A stretch of DNA of 64,000 nucleotides from Paracoccus denitrificans (GTDB taxonomy: Bacteria; Pseudomonadota; Alphaproteobacteria; Rhodobacterales; Rhodobacteraceae), in assembly GCA_005768755.1 (NCBI GenBank), contig VAFL01000001.1, positions 310,001-374,000 on the forward strand, given 5' to 3'. The notes beneath the pieces are model-generated. The model was not told the DNA's origin. It worked only from the letters and a program-made list of their open reading frames with translations, and did not search any database. A program made the position numbers and the translations under genes. Shown here piece after piece: positions 54,875 through 63,525 of this stretch (positions within the stretch are counted from its first letter, which is position 1; every line of letters starts with the position of its first letter).

Positions 54875-55348
54875 TCACAGTCCGAATTCGATATCTGTGC
54901 GAGTCTGCGTTTCAAGCGACTGCAGGCAGGCGTCGCGCATATCGCTGTTATCGTCAGCGGTGCATTCTGCCACATCGTTGATGATGATCCGGCTGATCGT
55001 ATCGCAGCCCCCATCGGGGACCTGAAAGACGCCGATCTTGTTCTTGCCGACCATGAGGGCGCCGAAATCCAGCACCGGAAGCGCCTTGAGAACGCCTTCC
55101 TGATCGAAAATGGCAACCTGCCACGCGGCCCGCTTGATCGCCTTGTCGGTGCGATTGGTCGTCAAGACGACCAGCCCGCAGCCGCCCGCGTCATTGTCGG
55201 TTGTCCGGTTCAGCTCCATACGGACTGTTCCCTCGCCGGGAACCGGGGCTGTGTCGGCGGTGTCCTGTGCCGCAGCAACCTGGGATACAAACAAACCGGC
55301 AGACATGACACAGGCGCCGGCAACTCGTGAAACAGCTGCGCGAAACAT
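54875..55348 (-). CDS. Exported four-cysteine protein of unknown function
   Basis: A 157-residue protein with a signal peptide (residues 1-27, AQVAAA-type end) and a mature beta-rich domain holding four cysteines (57, 115, 129 and 141), probably two disulfides. The pattern MELNRTTDNDAGGCGLVV and NRTDKAIKRAAWQVAIFDQEG resembles Ig-like periplasmic proteins. AAAGGAA precedes the ATG at 55348. It sits 17 bases before the ExbB-like gene, so it may be the periplasmic client or sensor of that system. Confidence 0.75.
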   Translation of the reverse strand: MFRAAVSRVAGACVMSAGLFVSQVAAAQDTADTAPVPGEGTVRMELNRTTDNDAGGCGLVVLTTNRTDKAIKRAAWQVAIFDQEGVLKALPVLDFGALMVGKNKIGVFQVPDGGCDTISRIIINDVAECTADDNSDMRDACLQSLETQTRTDIEFGL

Positions 55349-55359
55349 CGCAATTCCTT

Positions 55360-55851
55360 TCAGCGATAGACCCCAATTAGGGGAAGATACTTGAAATTTT
55401 CGGCCGGGATCGACCGCTGCTGCCCGACAACGGGCGCATCAACGCCTGCTGGCTGTGTGCCAGCGGCTGCAAAACCGGAAACCCCGACGGGGGCAGGATC
55501 GGCCAGTGCGACCTGCACGGGGCGACGCGGTGGACGCTGTGCCGGGAGCAAAGCGGACGACGCGGCTTCGCTTGCAATCTGCGTTTCACCCTGATTGATC
55601 GCCGCATTTCCCGACGTCGCGACCGCGGCAAGCGACAGATTTTCTGCCGGACGATCCTGCACCAGCGGCGCGCGCTGCGCGCTGATCGGCGGTACACCAA
55701 GATCGGGAACCACACGCGAAGGCAGGGTTGCCCGATACGGTGCCGCAATCTTCGCGGATTCCCGGCTGAGCGCCTGATTTGCGATCAGCGCAAACCCCGC
55801 CGCCATGCCTGCCGCCGAAAGACTTGTGCCGAGAACCAGGATAAGCTTCAT
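55360..55851 (-). CDS. Membrane-anchored Ala/Pro-rich protein of unknown function
   Basis: A 163-residue protein: an N-terminal signal anchor (MKLILVLGTSLSAAGMAAGF) followed by a low-complexity, disordered-looking Ala/Pro/Gln region and a short C-terminal YLPLIGVYR end. No cysteines. The start at 55851 follows GAGGAG; an upstream codon at 55932 would overlap the divergent DUF1036 start. It is the first gene of the ExbB/TonB-like run, with a promoter that must lie within or near the divergent gene. Confidence 0.7.
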   Translation of the reverse strand: MKLILVLGTSLSAAGMAAGFALIANQALSRESAKIAAPYRATLPSRVVPDLGVPPISAQRAPLVQDRPAENLSLAAVATSGNAAINQGETQIASEAASSALLPAQRPPRRPVQVALADPAPVGVSGFAAAGTQPAGVDAPVVGQQRSIPAENFKYLPLIGVYR

Positions 55852-55901
55852 GTGGTGCGACTCCTCAAGCGGAACCGTAACATAGCCGCAAGGGCGGCTC
55901 A

Positions 55902-56348
55902 ATGAATGTCGGAAGGGAATATCGCGTGACACCGTCGCCGCTGGCCATTGTTGCAGCTTTGTCGATGACGGCCGGCATCAGCTGTTTGCCGGGCAGTTCC
56001 CATGCGATGCTCAGCCTTTGCAACCAGTCCTTCGACGTCCTGAACATAGCCATCGCCGAGCCGGGGCCCGAAGATTATGTCACGCGCGGCTGGTGGCGGG
56101 TCGCGCCGAACCAGTGCGCGACGCTGCTGCGGGACCCGCTTGAAGCAAGGGAATACTTCGTGTTCGCAGCGGATGTCTTCGGCAATGAGGCGTTGCCGGG
56201 CGTTACGCCGATGTGCGTCGGCACGCGTGAATTCAAGATAGAAAGCCAGCAGGATTGCCTGATACGCGGCTTTCTTGATGCGCGGTTTTATGAGGTTGAT
56301 CCACAGGGCCAGCCAAGTTGGACCGTCTTCGTTCAACCTCGACCCTGA
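55902..56348 (+). CDS. DUF1036 family exported protein
   Basis: A 148-residue protein, exported (signal peptide ending near HA at about residue 35) with the DUF1036 pattern LCNQSFDVLNIAIA, RGWWRVAPNQCATL and FVFAADVFGNEAL. DUF1036 proteins are common in alphaproteobacteria and of unknown function. It stands alone in plus orientation between the two minus-strand T6SS sets, diverging from the anchored protein and converging on ppkA seven bases away. A GTG at 55926 is an alternative start. Confidence 0.82.
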   Translation: MNVGREYRVTPSPLAIVAALSMTAGISCLPGSSHAMLSLCNQSFDVLNIAIAEPGPEDYVTRGWWRVAPNQCATLLRDPLEAREYFVFAADVFGNEALPGVTPMCVGTREFKIESQQDCLIRGFLDARFYEVDPQGQPSWTVFVQPRP

Positions 56349-56355
56349 TGCTCGG

Positions 56356-58437
56356 TCAAGGGGCAGGCAAATCCTGCGGCACGGGCGTTGGCTGCAGAAC
56401 TGACAGCGATGCAGAGGCGGCATCGCCGTCGGACTGCAACTCGTTCAGGATTGCGGGTAACAATGTGGCGGCGGGTGCCCCGGCCGGGGTCGCGGCCACC
56501 GCGACCAACGGCTGAGAAGAAGCGACTGCCAGCAAGACATAGGGGGCCGTATTCTGCGCAGCCGCATTCGGGACATCTACAGAAACGCCCGCCTGAATGT
56601 TGCCCTGTTCATCGGCACTTGCCTGCGAAGTAAGGTCGTAGACCGATCCGTCGGGCGCGATCATCGCCAGCCACAGGTTGCGGCCGTCCAGCCCTGCGAC
56701 GGTTGCCTGTGTCTGAAACCCCGTTGCGGTTGCATTCGCAATGCTTTCGACCTCGGGTGGTGCTGCCGTGCGACCGGCAAGCGCGCCTGCGAACTCTACC
56801 GCCGGGCATTGCGCGTCGGCGACGATTCGGGGGACAATCGCGGGCCGGGTGCCGAAGGCCGTTGCATAGGCATCCTGAACCTGCGCCGGGTCGAGCTGTA
56901 CCGCAGAATAAACAGCGATCGTGCCGCTGTCAGGGCCAGAGGTCACGCGCGCGGCCATTGCGCATGTGCCAAGCGGCAAATCAGCCAGAAAACCGTCGCG
57001 GCTTGCCGGGTCGCGTGGTGGAAGCACAGGTGTTACGGTTTCCGCCGCAGTCGGATCGACGGGGATCGGCGGGTCAGTGTCGCGCAATAGAAGCCAGCCC
57101 GTGCCCGCGCCGATTGCTATCAGCGTTGCAAGGCCGGCCATGATCAGCGGCAGGCGGCCTGATTTCGGCGCTTGCGGCGGTGCAATTTCGGCGGGTCCTG
57201 CCTGCATGGGCAGCCCGAACGGCGATTCCGATATCCCGGTCGTGTGACCATCGGGGGTCGATTTGGCGGTCTGCCCTGACCACAGCGGCAAATGGTAGCG
57301 CGCCGGAATACGCATCGGGTCGTCCAGCATGGCGATGATCTGTCCCATGCTTGACGGGCGATCAGTGGGGTCCGGCTCCAGCATGTATTGAAGCAGCGGG
57401 AACATACGATGCGACAGGCCGGTCAGATCCGGTATCTGCTGTCGGGCGTCAGACGCAGTGACGACCGAATCCCCCATTTCCAATGCGCTGCCGCGCAGCG
57501 CCGCCGTCATCAGCAGCGCCAGCCCGTATATGTCCGTCTGCGGCCCGATCGCGCCATTGTAATGACCCAGTTGTTCGGGTGCGATATACTTGAATTTACC
57601 GGCGAAACGGCCAGCCAGACCGTCGCCCAACTCGGTCGAGCGGGCAATCCCGAAGTCGATCAGGACCGCTTCCTCGACCCGGTCGTGACGCAGAATGACG
57701 TTGTCAGGCGACAGATCGCGATGGGTCACGCCGCGCGCATGGGCCTGCCCGAGACCGCGCGCAAGTCGTCGCATCAGCGCGACGGCCTGTTCATCCGACA
57801 TCCCCTGACCCTCGCGAAGCGTCGAGCCGAGATGAGCACCGGATACGAATTCCATGATCAGGCAGTAACGTTGCAGACCCTGATCGAGAACGAAGTTGTG
57901 GTAGCTGACAATGGCTTCGTCGCGCAGTTGGACCAGCACGCGTGCCTCGCGCCGGAACAGATCGATGATATCCTGATCACGGGCAAGATCCGTCAGCACC
58001 ACCTTCACCGCCACCGGATCACCCGTATAGACGTTTATGGCGCGGTAAACCTCGCCCATGCCGCCGGCACTGATCAAAGCCTCGATCCGGTAGTTGTTGT
58101 TGATCAGCGTTCCTGCTTCGACCAGCTTCGGCTTGGCGACAGGGGGCGGCGGGCGGTCCGCGGTCGTATTGATGACGGTGCGTTGCGCGGTCGGGGCGGG
58201 TGCATCATCGTCAGCGGTCGCGATGACGGTTCGATCGGGCGATGGATCGAATGTCGGTCCAAATCCTTGCGGCTCATCATCCGCTTCCGGGACCGGCGAG
58301 GCATCCGAAGGGCTGGCACCGGGTTTCGACGTCTCGATGACGGTGCGGTCTGCATCATCGGAAAATTCGGGAAAATCCGCCGCCGGCGGCTGGGTCCCCG
58401 TATGATCGTCGCCGGCACGGATGTCTTTATCCTCCAT
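56356..58437 (-). CDS. ppkA: T6SS serine/threonine kinase PpkA with periplasmic domain
   Basis: A 693-residue membrane kinase that triggers T6SS by phosphorylating the FHA protein. The N-terminal 105 residues are disordered and carry three RTVI threonine motifs (Thr32, Thr70, Thr87). Kinase domain 116-375: G-loop SAGGMGEVY, Lys145 in VAVKVV, HRD 239-241 in HRDLSPDN, DFG 261-263, APE 286-288. One transmembrane helix at 429-451. The periplasmic domain (480-668) has Cys492, QCPAVEF at 543-549 and LAMIAPDGSVYDL at 590-602, shared with the TonB-like protein. It lacks the vWA domain of the Pseudomonas PpkA. Confidence 0.92.
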   Translation of the reverse strand: MEDKDIRAGDDHTGTQPPAADFPEFSDDADRTVIETSKPGASPSDASPVPEADDEPQGFGPTFDPSPDRTVIATADDDAPAPTAQRTVINTTADRPPPPVAKPKLVEAGTLINNNYRIEALISAGGMGEVYRAINVYTGDPVAVKVVLTDLARDQDIIDLFRREARVLVQLRDEAIVSYHNFVLDQGLQRYCLIMEFVSGAHLGSTLREGQGMSDEQAVALMRRLARGLGQAHARGVTHRDLSPDNVILRHDRVEEAVLIDFGIARSTELGDGLAGRFAGKFKYIAPEQLGHYNGAIGPQTDIYGLALLMTAALRGSALEMGDSVVTASDARQQIPDLTGLSHRMFPLLQYMLEPDPTDRPSSMGQIIAMLDDPMRIPARYHLPLWSGQTAKSTPDGHTTGISESPFGLPMQAGPAEIAPPQAPKSGRLPLIMAGLATLIAIGAGTGWLLLRDTDPPIPVDPTAAETVTPVLPPRDPASRDGFLADLPLGTCAMAARVTSGPDSGTIAVYSAVQLDPAQVQDAYATAFGTRPAIVPRIVADAQCPAVEFAGALAGRTAAPPEVESIANATATGFQTQATVAGLDGRNLWLAMIAPDGSVYDLTSQASADEQGNIQAGVSVDVPNAAAQNTAPYVLLAVASSQPLVAVAATPAGAPAATLLPAILNELQSDGDAASASLSVLQPTPVPQDLPAP

Positions 58438-58439
58438 GC

Positions 58440-59204
58440 TCAGTCCTCGGCGTCGAACGTATCCGGCAGGGTGCTGGCGTCGATCACGATGACCGTGACA
58501 TTGTCCTTGGCACCGCGCTCCAGTGTAAGCGAGACCAGAAGATCGGCAGTTTCGTCCGGACTTTCGTCGCGCCCAAGAACATGCGCAATTGCAACGTCAT
58601 CCAGATGTTCCGTCAGCCCGTCCGAGCAGATCAGGAAGCGATCGCCAGGCGCTGCCACGCCGGTCACCATTTCGGGCTCGGCCTCGGCCCCGATACCGAT
58701 GGCGCGGGTGATGACGTTGCGGCGCGGGGAGTTGCGGGCTTCCTCCTCGGTTATCGTGCCCTCGGCGATCATTGCCGCGACCTCGCTGTGGTCGCGGCTG
58801 AGCGAGGTCAGCCGCCCCTTGCGCAGCAGGTAGACACGGCTGTCCCCAGCCCATGCGCAGGTCAGTTCCGTCCCGAAAATCATCAGCGCAGCGACGGTAG
58901 CCCCGACCGTATCAAGCGTATTTTCCGCCGCATAGGACCTGATCCGGTGATGCGCACGATCCAGCCTTTCGCGAAAGCGCGCCCGCTGATCAGCGGCCGA
59001 GATGGGAACACCGATCGAAGCCATTTCCTCGACGATCATCCGAGAGGCGACATCGCCTGCCGCATGTCCGCCCATGCCATCCGCAACCACCCACAGGGCC
59101 AGTTCCGGGATCGAGGCGAAGCTGTCTTCATTGTAGCGGCGCACCAGGCCTTCATGACTGCGTGCTGCGGCGCGGAAGGACAGGGCGAATTGGCCGTGGG
59201 TCAT
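58440..59204 (-). CDS. pppA: T6SS PP2C-type phosphatase PppA
   Basis: A 254-residue metal-dependent Ser/Thr phosphatase that opposes PpkA. Motifs are RSHEGLVRRYNEDSF, LWVVADGMGGHAAGDVASR, LTCAWAGDSRVYLLR, FLICSDGLTEHL and GAKDNVTVIVID, carrying all metal-binding aspartates. It is two bases upstream of ppkA and overlaps tagF by four bases, so kinase and phosphatase are made together. Confidence 0.95.
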   Translation of the reverse strand: MTHGQFALSFRAAARSHEGLVRRYNEDSFASIPELALWVVADGMGGHAAGDVASRMIVEEMASIGVPISAADQRARFRERLDRAHHRIRSYAAENTLDTVGATVAALMIFGTELTCAWAGDSRVYLLRKGRLTSLSRDHSEVAAMIAEGTITEEEARNSPRRNVITRAIGIGAEAEPEMVTGVAAPGDRFLICSDGLTEHLDDVAIAHVLGRDESPDETADLLVSLTLERGAKDNVTVIVIDASTLPDTFDAED

Positions 59205-59911
59205 GCCTCGGCCTCGTCAGCAGCGGCAGCTTGGGTGGTGTCACGGCCACCTGAAAGAAGCCAGCCGACTTCGGACGGGCCGGGCATGCCGGGTCCGGCC
59301 AGCAGTCCCGATGGCAAGCCGTGCTGTGGCTGGGCCGCGAACCACCAATAGCTGCGTCCGGCCTGCGCATGCGAGAAATCGGCCCCGGAAAGCTCGCTTA
59401 GCAGATCCTGTGGCGTGCGGGTCTGGTTGGTGGCCCAGAAGGCCGCGCCGTTCGCTGGGTGTGGTTCGGTTGGTGCGGGCAGGGCGGCTGCCAATCGTGC
59501 CGCAGCCTCGCGCGGTTCGAAATGTTGCTGTTGCAGAAGAGAATGCAATTCAGCTTCGGCGCTTTCATAAAAGTCCTGCGCCACATCGGCGACGGGTGCG
59601 GGGCCTGCCGGACCCTGCGCCACGATAAGCGGAAATCGCCTGCCGCTGCGATCACGTGATGGTGCCGCCACGCCTTGCAAGGCCGCACCGCCGGCTGGTC
59701 CGGCGCCAACCCAGAACCGCAATGCGGGTGCGGCGTCAAAGATCTGTTGCCAGTCGGGTCCGGCCGTTTCGCGCCAGTTGCCCAGGGTCAGGGCGATCCA
59801 GTCGAGCAGCAACTGGGTGCCACCGCCCGGCAATTCGCCCGCCGAGATGAAATCCCCAAAGCCGGGGTGCTTGCCGAAAATGGCGACGTTCAATCGACGC
59901 TCTGCGGGCAT
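59201..59911 (-). CDS. tagF: T6SS regulator TagF
   Basis: A 236-residue TagF-domain protein (DUF2094), a post-translational repressor of T6SS acting through the FHA protein in other bacteria. N-terminal landmarks are VAIFGKHPGFGDFISAG and LRFWVGAGPAGG, then GRRFPLIVAQGPAG. It is separate from pppA here, whereas in some alphaproteobacteria the two are fused. Its ATG overlaps the end of tssM by 22 bases. Confidence 0.9.
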   Translation of the reverse strand: MPAERRLNVAIFGKHPGFGDFISAGELPGGGTQLLLDWIALTLGNWRETAGPDWQQIFDAAPALRFWVGAGPAGGAALQGVAAPSRDRSGRRFPLIVAQGPAGPAPVADVAQDFYESAEAELHSLLQQQHFEPREAAARLAAALPAPTEPHPANGAAFWATNQTRTPQDLLSELSGADFSHAQAGRSYWWFAAQPQHGLPSGLLAGPGMPGPSEVGWLLSGGRDTTQAAAADEAEA

Positions 59912-62900
59912 TCGAACTCTCTCAGCTCAGGCATGACGAAGGGATTGGCAATCGCGTTGATGGTGAAATCATAGGTGATGTTGCGGCCGCCGATCATATA
60001 GGTCGCGCGCAGCGTATCCCCGCGCTGCTCGCGCGAGGAGGCGCGCGCAAGAAAGGGGATGATCGTCCAGGCGCTGCCCTCATTTCGCAACTGGTTCGGT
60101 CGGTCGAGGCTGGGCATGATGGTGACGGCCGTGGCCTTGCCGTTGCCCGGCCAGACGATCGTACGCGGCAGAGAGCCGGTGACGGTTTTTACGACCTCGT
60201 CATTGATCGACAGTGTGGCTTCGGTGATTGTCGGATGGGCATCGACCTGCGCCACGGTGATTTCGACCGAGGGCGAAGTGCCGCCACCGGCGAAGAAGGC
60301 GCGGCGAATACGTTCGGCACGCTCGAACTGGGTCAAAGTGTTGTCGGACAGACGTTCGGTGATCTCTTTGTCTGCGCGCCATGTCAGCCCGTCACCGGTG
60401 CGTTCAACATAGGGTTCAAGGAACTCGGTGAAATAGGCGTCCATTGCGCCGCCTGGCCCGAAGAAGCGCGAAAAATTGTCGATGGAGAGGTTGCGCGAGG
60501 ACTCGGCGAAGGGGAAGGACGTCTTGATCGTATCGCGGCACATGAAGGTGATGCGATCCGAAAGCGCACGGTTCATCGCCTCGATACTGGCATCCGATGC
60601 GCCCGAACGGAAATCGCCTTCCGCCCGCGACAGCATACGCGCCATCGGCTCTGGCAATCGTGAATTGTACTGTGTCAGCGAATTCAGAAGCGGCGGCAGC
60701 GTGTCGGGCATTTCCGGGTTGTCGACCGAAAGCCGCATATTTTCCCAGATCGCACCCAGATTGCCCAGAATCGTGTCGATTGGACGCTGGCCGGGGTTTC
60801 CCAGCAACAGCACATGCCAGTCGTTGAACTCCTCGGATATCTTGTCGATCGGTTCAATGATGGAGGTCATGTCGGGCAGTTCCGCGCCGTCCTCGCCGGT
60901 CACATCGGGTAGTCCGCCATCGCCGGTATTGGCAGCCAGGGCGTCCAGCAGAATGCGCGTGGGACCGGTTGTCCGCGACCGCAGCCGGTCGCCTATGGCA
61001 TTGCCGACATCGTTCCCGACACCATTGCCGCCTTCAGCGGCTTGCTGGTTTTCGGCGTCGGCCGCGGCCTCGGCTTCATCGAATTTGCGCGACAGGTAGG
61101 TTTGTCTGTCGACCTGTTCGACCAACTGCAGGATGGGCGAGGCCGAGGCAGACGAGGCCGCACCAAGTGCAGCATAGCGCGGCTTGTCAGCCACCATCGA
61201 GGCCAGCGTCAGATTGTCCAGCATCGTGCCCCAGGCGCCGACGAATTCGGAGCGGTAGCGTTCCAGCAGGTCAAGGTCCAGCCGCTCAAGTCGGCGCTCG
61301 ATATCGGCGGAACTTGCGGCATCGCCCAGCACCCACTGGTCGCGCCGAAGTTCTTGCCCGACAACGCGCAACTGGCCGACAAAATAGTTCCAGAACCCGT
61401 CATATGTATACAGTCCCGGCACAGACAAAGTCGCCACATCCGTTCCGTCACGGGTCGCAAAGACGACGGTCGCGTCGGCTTCCAGTGCCTCGCTCAGCGT
61501 CCAGTTGGCCAGCCCGTCGGCAATCGCACCATCACGGATGATGGCATAGGCCTGTTCATCCAGCGGCAATTGCGCGATTGCGGCGCGTGCACGTTCAACC
61601 GTGGCCTGATCCAGCCCGACAAGCGGCTCTCGCTTGTCGTCAAGGCTCAGCATCGCTGCCAGGTGCCCTTGCAGTTCGCGAATGAAATCGGCCCCGTTCA
61701 GCCCCGGATATTCCGTACCCCAGTTTTCGGTAAACCAGGCATTGATGGCACCGTCGTCCGTGGATTCGCCCTGCTTGCCCAGCAGCAGATAGACTTTCAG
61801 CGCCCGGTAGATCTGCGTCATCTCTCCCGATGCAATGATCTGAGGCATGCGCTGCTCGATATCCAGAATCAGACGCGGGCGCAGCATCCGCTCCAGCGCC
61901 TCGGCATAGGTTTCGGTGGCCACGACATTCAGCCGGTCGCGCTGACCCAGGCCCAACCCCTCCCAGATGCCTGGATTTTCGCTGTCACCATAACCCGCCG
62001 GCATCCGGGCCAGATCGCTCAGCAGCGGCACGATGGGGCGCAGATCGGTGTCGTCGATGATGTCGCGGTTCAGCTCTTCGACTGCGGCAGCGGCATAGGC
62101 GCGGGTCTCGGCATTGGCGGTATTTACCAGCGAAAGGTTCTTCCAATAGCTGTAGCCAAGCGCCGCGGCCGTCCCGACCGTCAGAAGCGCGATGGCCGAC
62201 AGCGAAACGGTGCGGATCACCATCGCGCGGCGCACGGCATTGCGATCGTGACTGACCCAACCCTGTTCAGGGATGATCACGCGTTTCAGCAGATCATGGA
62301 TGAAAAAGCTTTTGCCGCGGCCCGAGGTGAACGCCGGCTGGAACATCGACGCCCCGTCGCCGCCCGCCTGGATCGCGCCCAGCACCTGATCGATGGGTGT
62401 GCCTTCCTGTGTGCCCGAGGTGAAGTAGAAGCCACGCAGGATCGCGTTGGTTTTGTAGCGCGTGGGTTCGAAGACGCGGCGCAGGAAGTCCGAGACATTG
62501 TCACGCAGAAGCGTCATCTGGCCGGGCAGCCCGAAGATCGCAATCCGGGATATGCCATCGGGCTCTTCCGACAAGCGATCCGCGACCTCGTCCGAAAGTC
62601 GTGCGACCAATCGGTCGAACTCGGCCGGCACGGCCTCGTGGGTGATGGCCTTGCGGTCAGCCGTCTGGAAGGTCGTGCCCCAGACCAGTTTGCGCCGGTT
62701 CTGGCTGAAACTGGCGAAATATTCGCGGAAACCGGCAATCAGGTCGGCCTTGTTGAACATCACATAGACCGGGAAGTCGATCTTCAGCCGCTCGTGCAAC
62801 TCGGCAAGACGGGCGCGCACTGTCTCGGCATGGCGGGCCAGTATTTCCGGGTTTTCGTTCAGCATGTCCTCGACCGAGAAGGACAGGATCACACCGTTGA

Positions 62901-63525
62901 TCGGCTGGTTCGGCCGGGTCTTTTTCAACAGGTCAAGGAAGGCGTCCCAGCTGGCCTTGTCGGTGGTCTGGTCGCTGTCCTGGGTGGTATAGCGCCCGGC
63001 CGTGTCGATCAGCACGGCATCTTCGGCAAACCAGAAATCCATGTTCCGGGTGCCGCCAAAGCCCGCCAACGCCTTGTCCTGCGCAAGTGGGAAATCCATG
63101 CCTGAATTTGCAATCGCGGTCGTCTTGCCTGCACCGGGCGGTCCGATGATCACATACCATGGCAGGTCGTAAAGCTGGGCGGAACCACCCGATTTCTTCA
63201 GCACGCCAAGCGCTTCCTGCATCTTCTCGGCCAGGACCTTGCCGTCGCCTTCGGGTTCGACCGGGATCAGCGCCGCCTCGATTTCGCGGGCGGCGCGCAC
63301 GCGCCGGCGCCAGCGAATGAACAGGATGAGGAAGAAGGTGAACAGGATCGCCCCGATCAGCGATGCACGCAGCCAGACGCTGGCCATGAACGCCACGCCG
63401 GTCATCGGGAAGCCGATCCAGATTGCCGCGCACAGGCCCACGATGCCAAGGATGGTCACCGTCCAACGCCACCAGGCATGCTTGCTCCATCGCGGGCCAC
63501 GCAGGCGGAAACCGAAGAGATTCAC
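59890..63525 (-). CDS. tssM: T6SS membrane-complex protein TssM (IcmF)
   Basis: A 1211-residue inner-membrane protein that spans the envelope with TssL. Hydrophobic segments lie at residues 20-40 and 45-70 and again around 425-445. The cytoplasmic NTPase-like domain has Walker A GPPGAGKTT at 128-136, followed by DFPLAQDKALAGFGGTRN. The long C-terminal periplasmic part includes the ImcF-related and DUF1215-type regions. It starts with GTG at 63525, overlapping the tssL stop by four bases. Confidence 0.95.
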   Translation of the reverse strand: MNLFGFRLRGPRWSKHAWWRWTVTILGIVGLCAAIWIGFPMTGVAFMASVWLRASLIGAILFTFFLILFIRWRRRVRAAREIEAALIPVEPEGDGKVLAEKMQEALGVLKKSGGSAQLYDLPWYVIIGPPGAGKTTAIANSGMDFPLAQDKALAGFGGTRNMDFWFAEDAVLIDTAGRYTTQDSDQTTDKASWDAFLDLLKKTRPNQPINGVILSFSVEDMLNENPEILARHAETVRARLAELHERLKIDFPVYVMFNKADLIAGFREYFASFSQNRRKLVWGTTFQTADRKAITHEAVPAEFDRLVARLSDEVADRLSEEPDGISRIAIFGLPGQMTLLRDNVSDFLRRVFEPTRYKTNAILRGFYFTSGTQEGTPIDQVLGAIQAGGDGASMFQPAFTSGRGKSFFIHDLLKRVIIPEQGWVSHDRNAVRRAMVIRTVSLSAIALLTVGTAAALGYSYWKNLSLVNTANAETRAYAAAAVEELNRDIIDDTDLRPIVPLLSDLARMPAGYGDSENPGIWEGLGLGQRDRLNVVATETYAEALERMLRPRLILDIEQRMPQIIASGEMTQIYRALKVYLLLGKQGESTDDGAINAWFTENWGTEYPGLNGADFIRELQGHLAAMLSLDDKREPLVGLDQATVERARAAIAQLPLDEQAYAIIRDGAIADGLANWTLSEALEADATVVFATRDGTDVATLSVPGLYTYDGFWNYFVGQLRVVGQELRRDQWVLGDAASSADIERRLERLDLDLLERYRSEFVGAWGTMLDNLTLASMVADKPRYAALGAASSASASPILQLVEQVDRQTYLSRKFDEAEAAADAENQQAAEGGNGVGNDVGNAIGDRLRSRTTGPTRILLDALAANTGDGGLPDVTGEDGAELPDMTSIIEPIDKISEEFNDWHVLLLGNPGQRPIDTILGNLGAIWENMRLSVDNPEMPDTLPPLLNSLTQYNSRLPEPMARMLSRAEGDFRSGASDASIEAMNRALSDRITFMCRDTIKTSFPFAESSRNLSIDNFSRFFGPGGAMDAYFTEFLEPYVERTGDGLTWRADKEITERLSDNTLTQFERAERIRRAFFAGGGTSPSVEITVAQVDAHPTITEATLSINDEVVKTVTGSLPRTIVWPGNGKATAVTIMPSLDRPNQLRNEGSAWTIIPFLARASSREQRGDTLRATYMIGGRNITYDFTINAIANPFVMPELREFECPQSVD

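Noticed and set aside
61042..63105. A 687-residue plus-strand frame opposite tssM
   Set aside because: Shadow of the tssM reading frame; no domain and biased composition.
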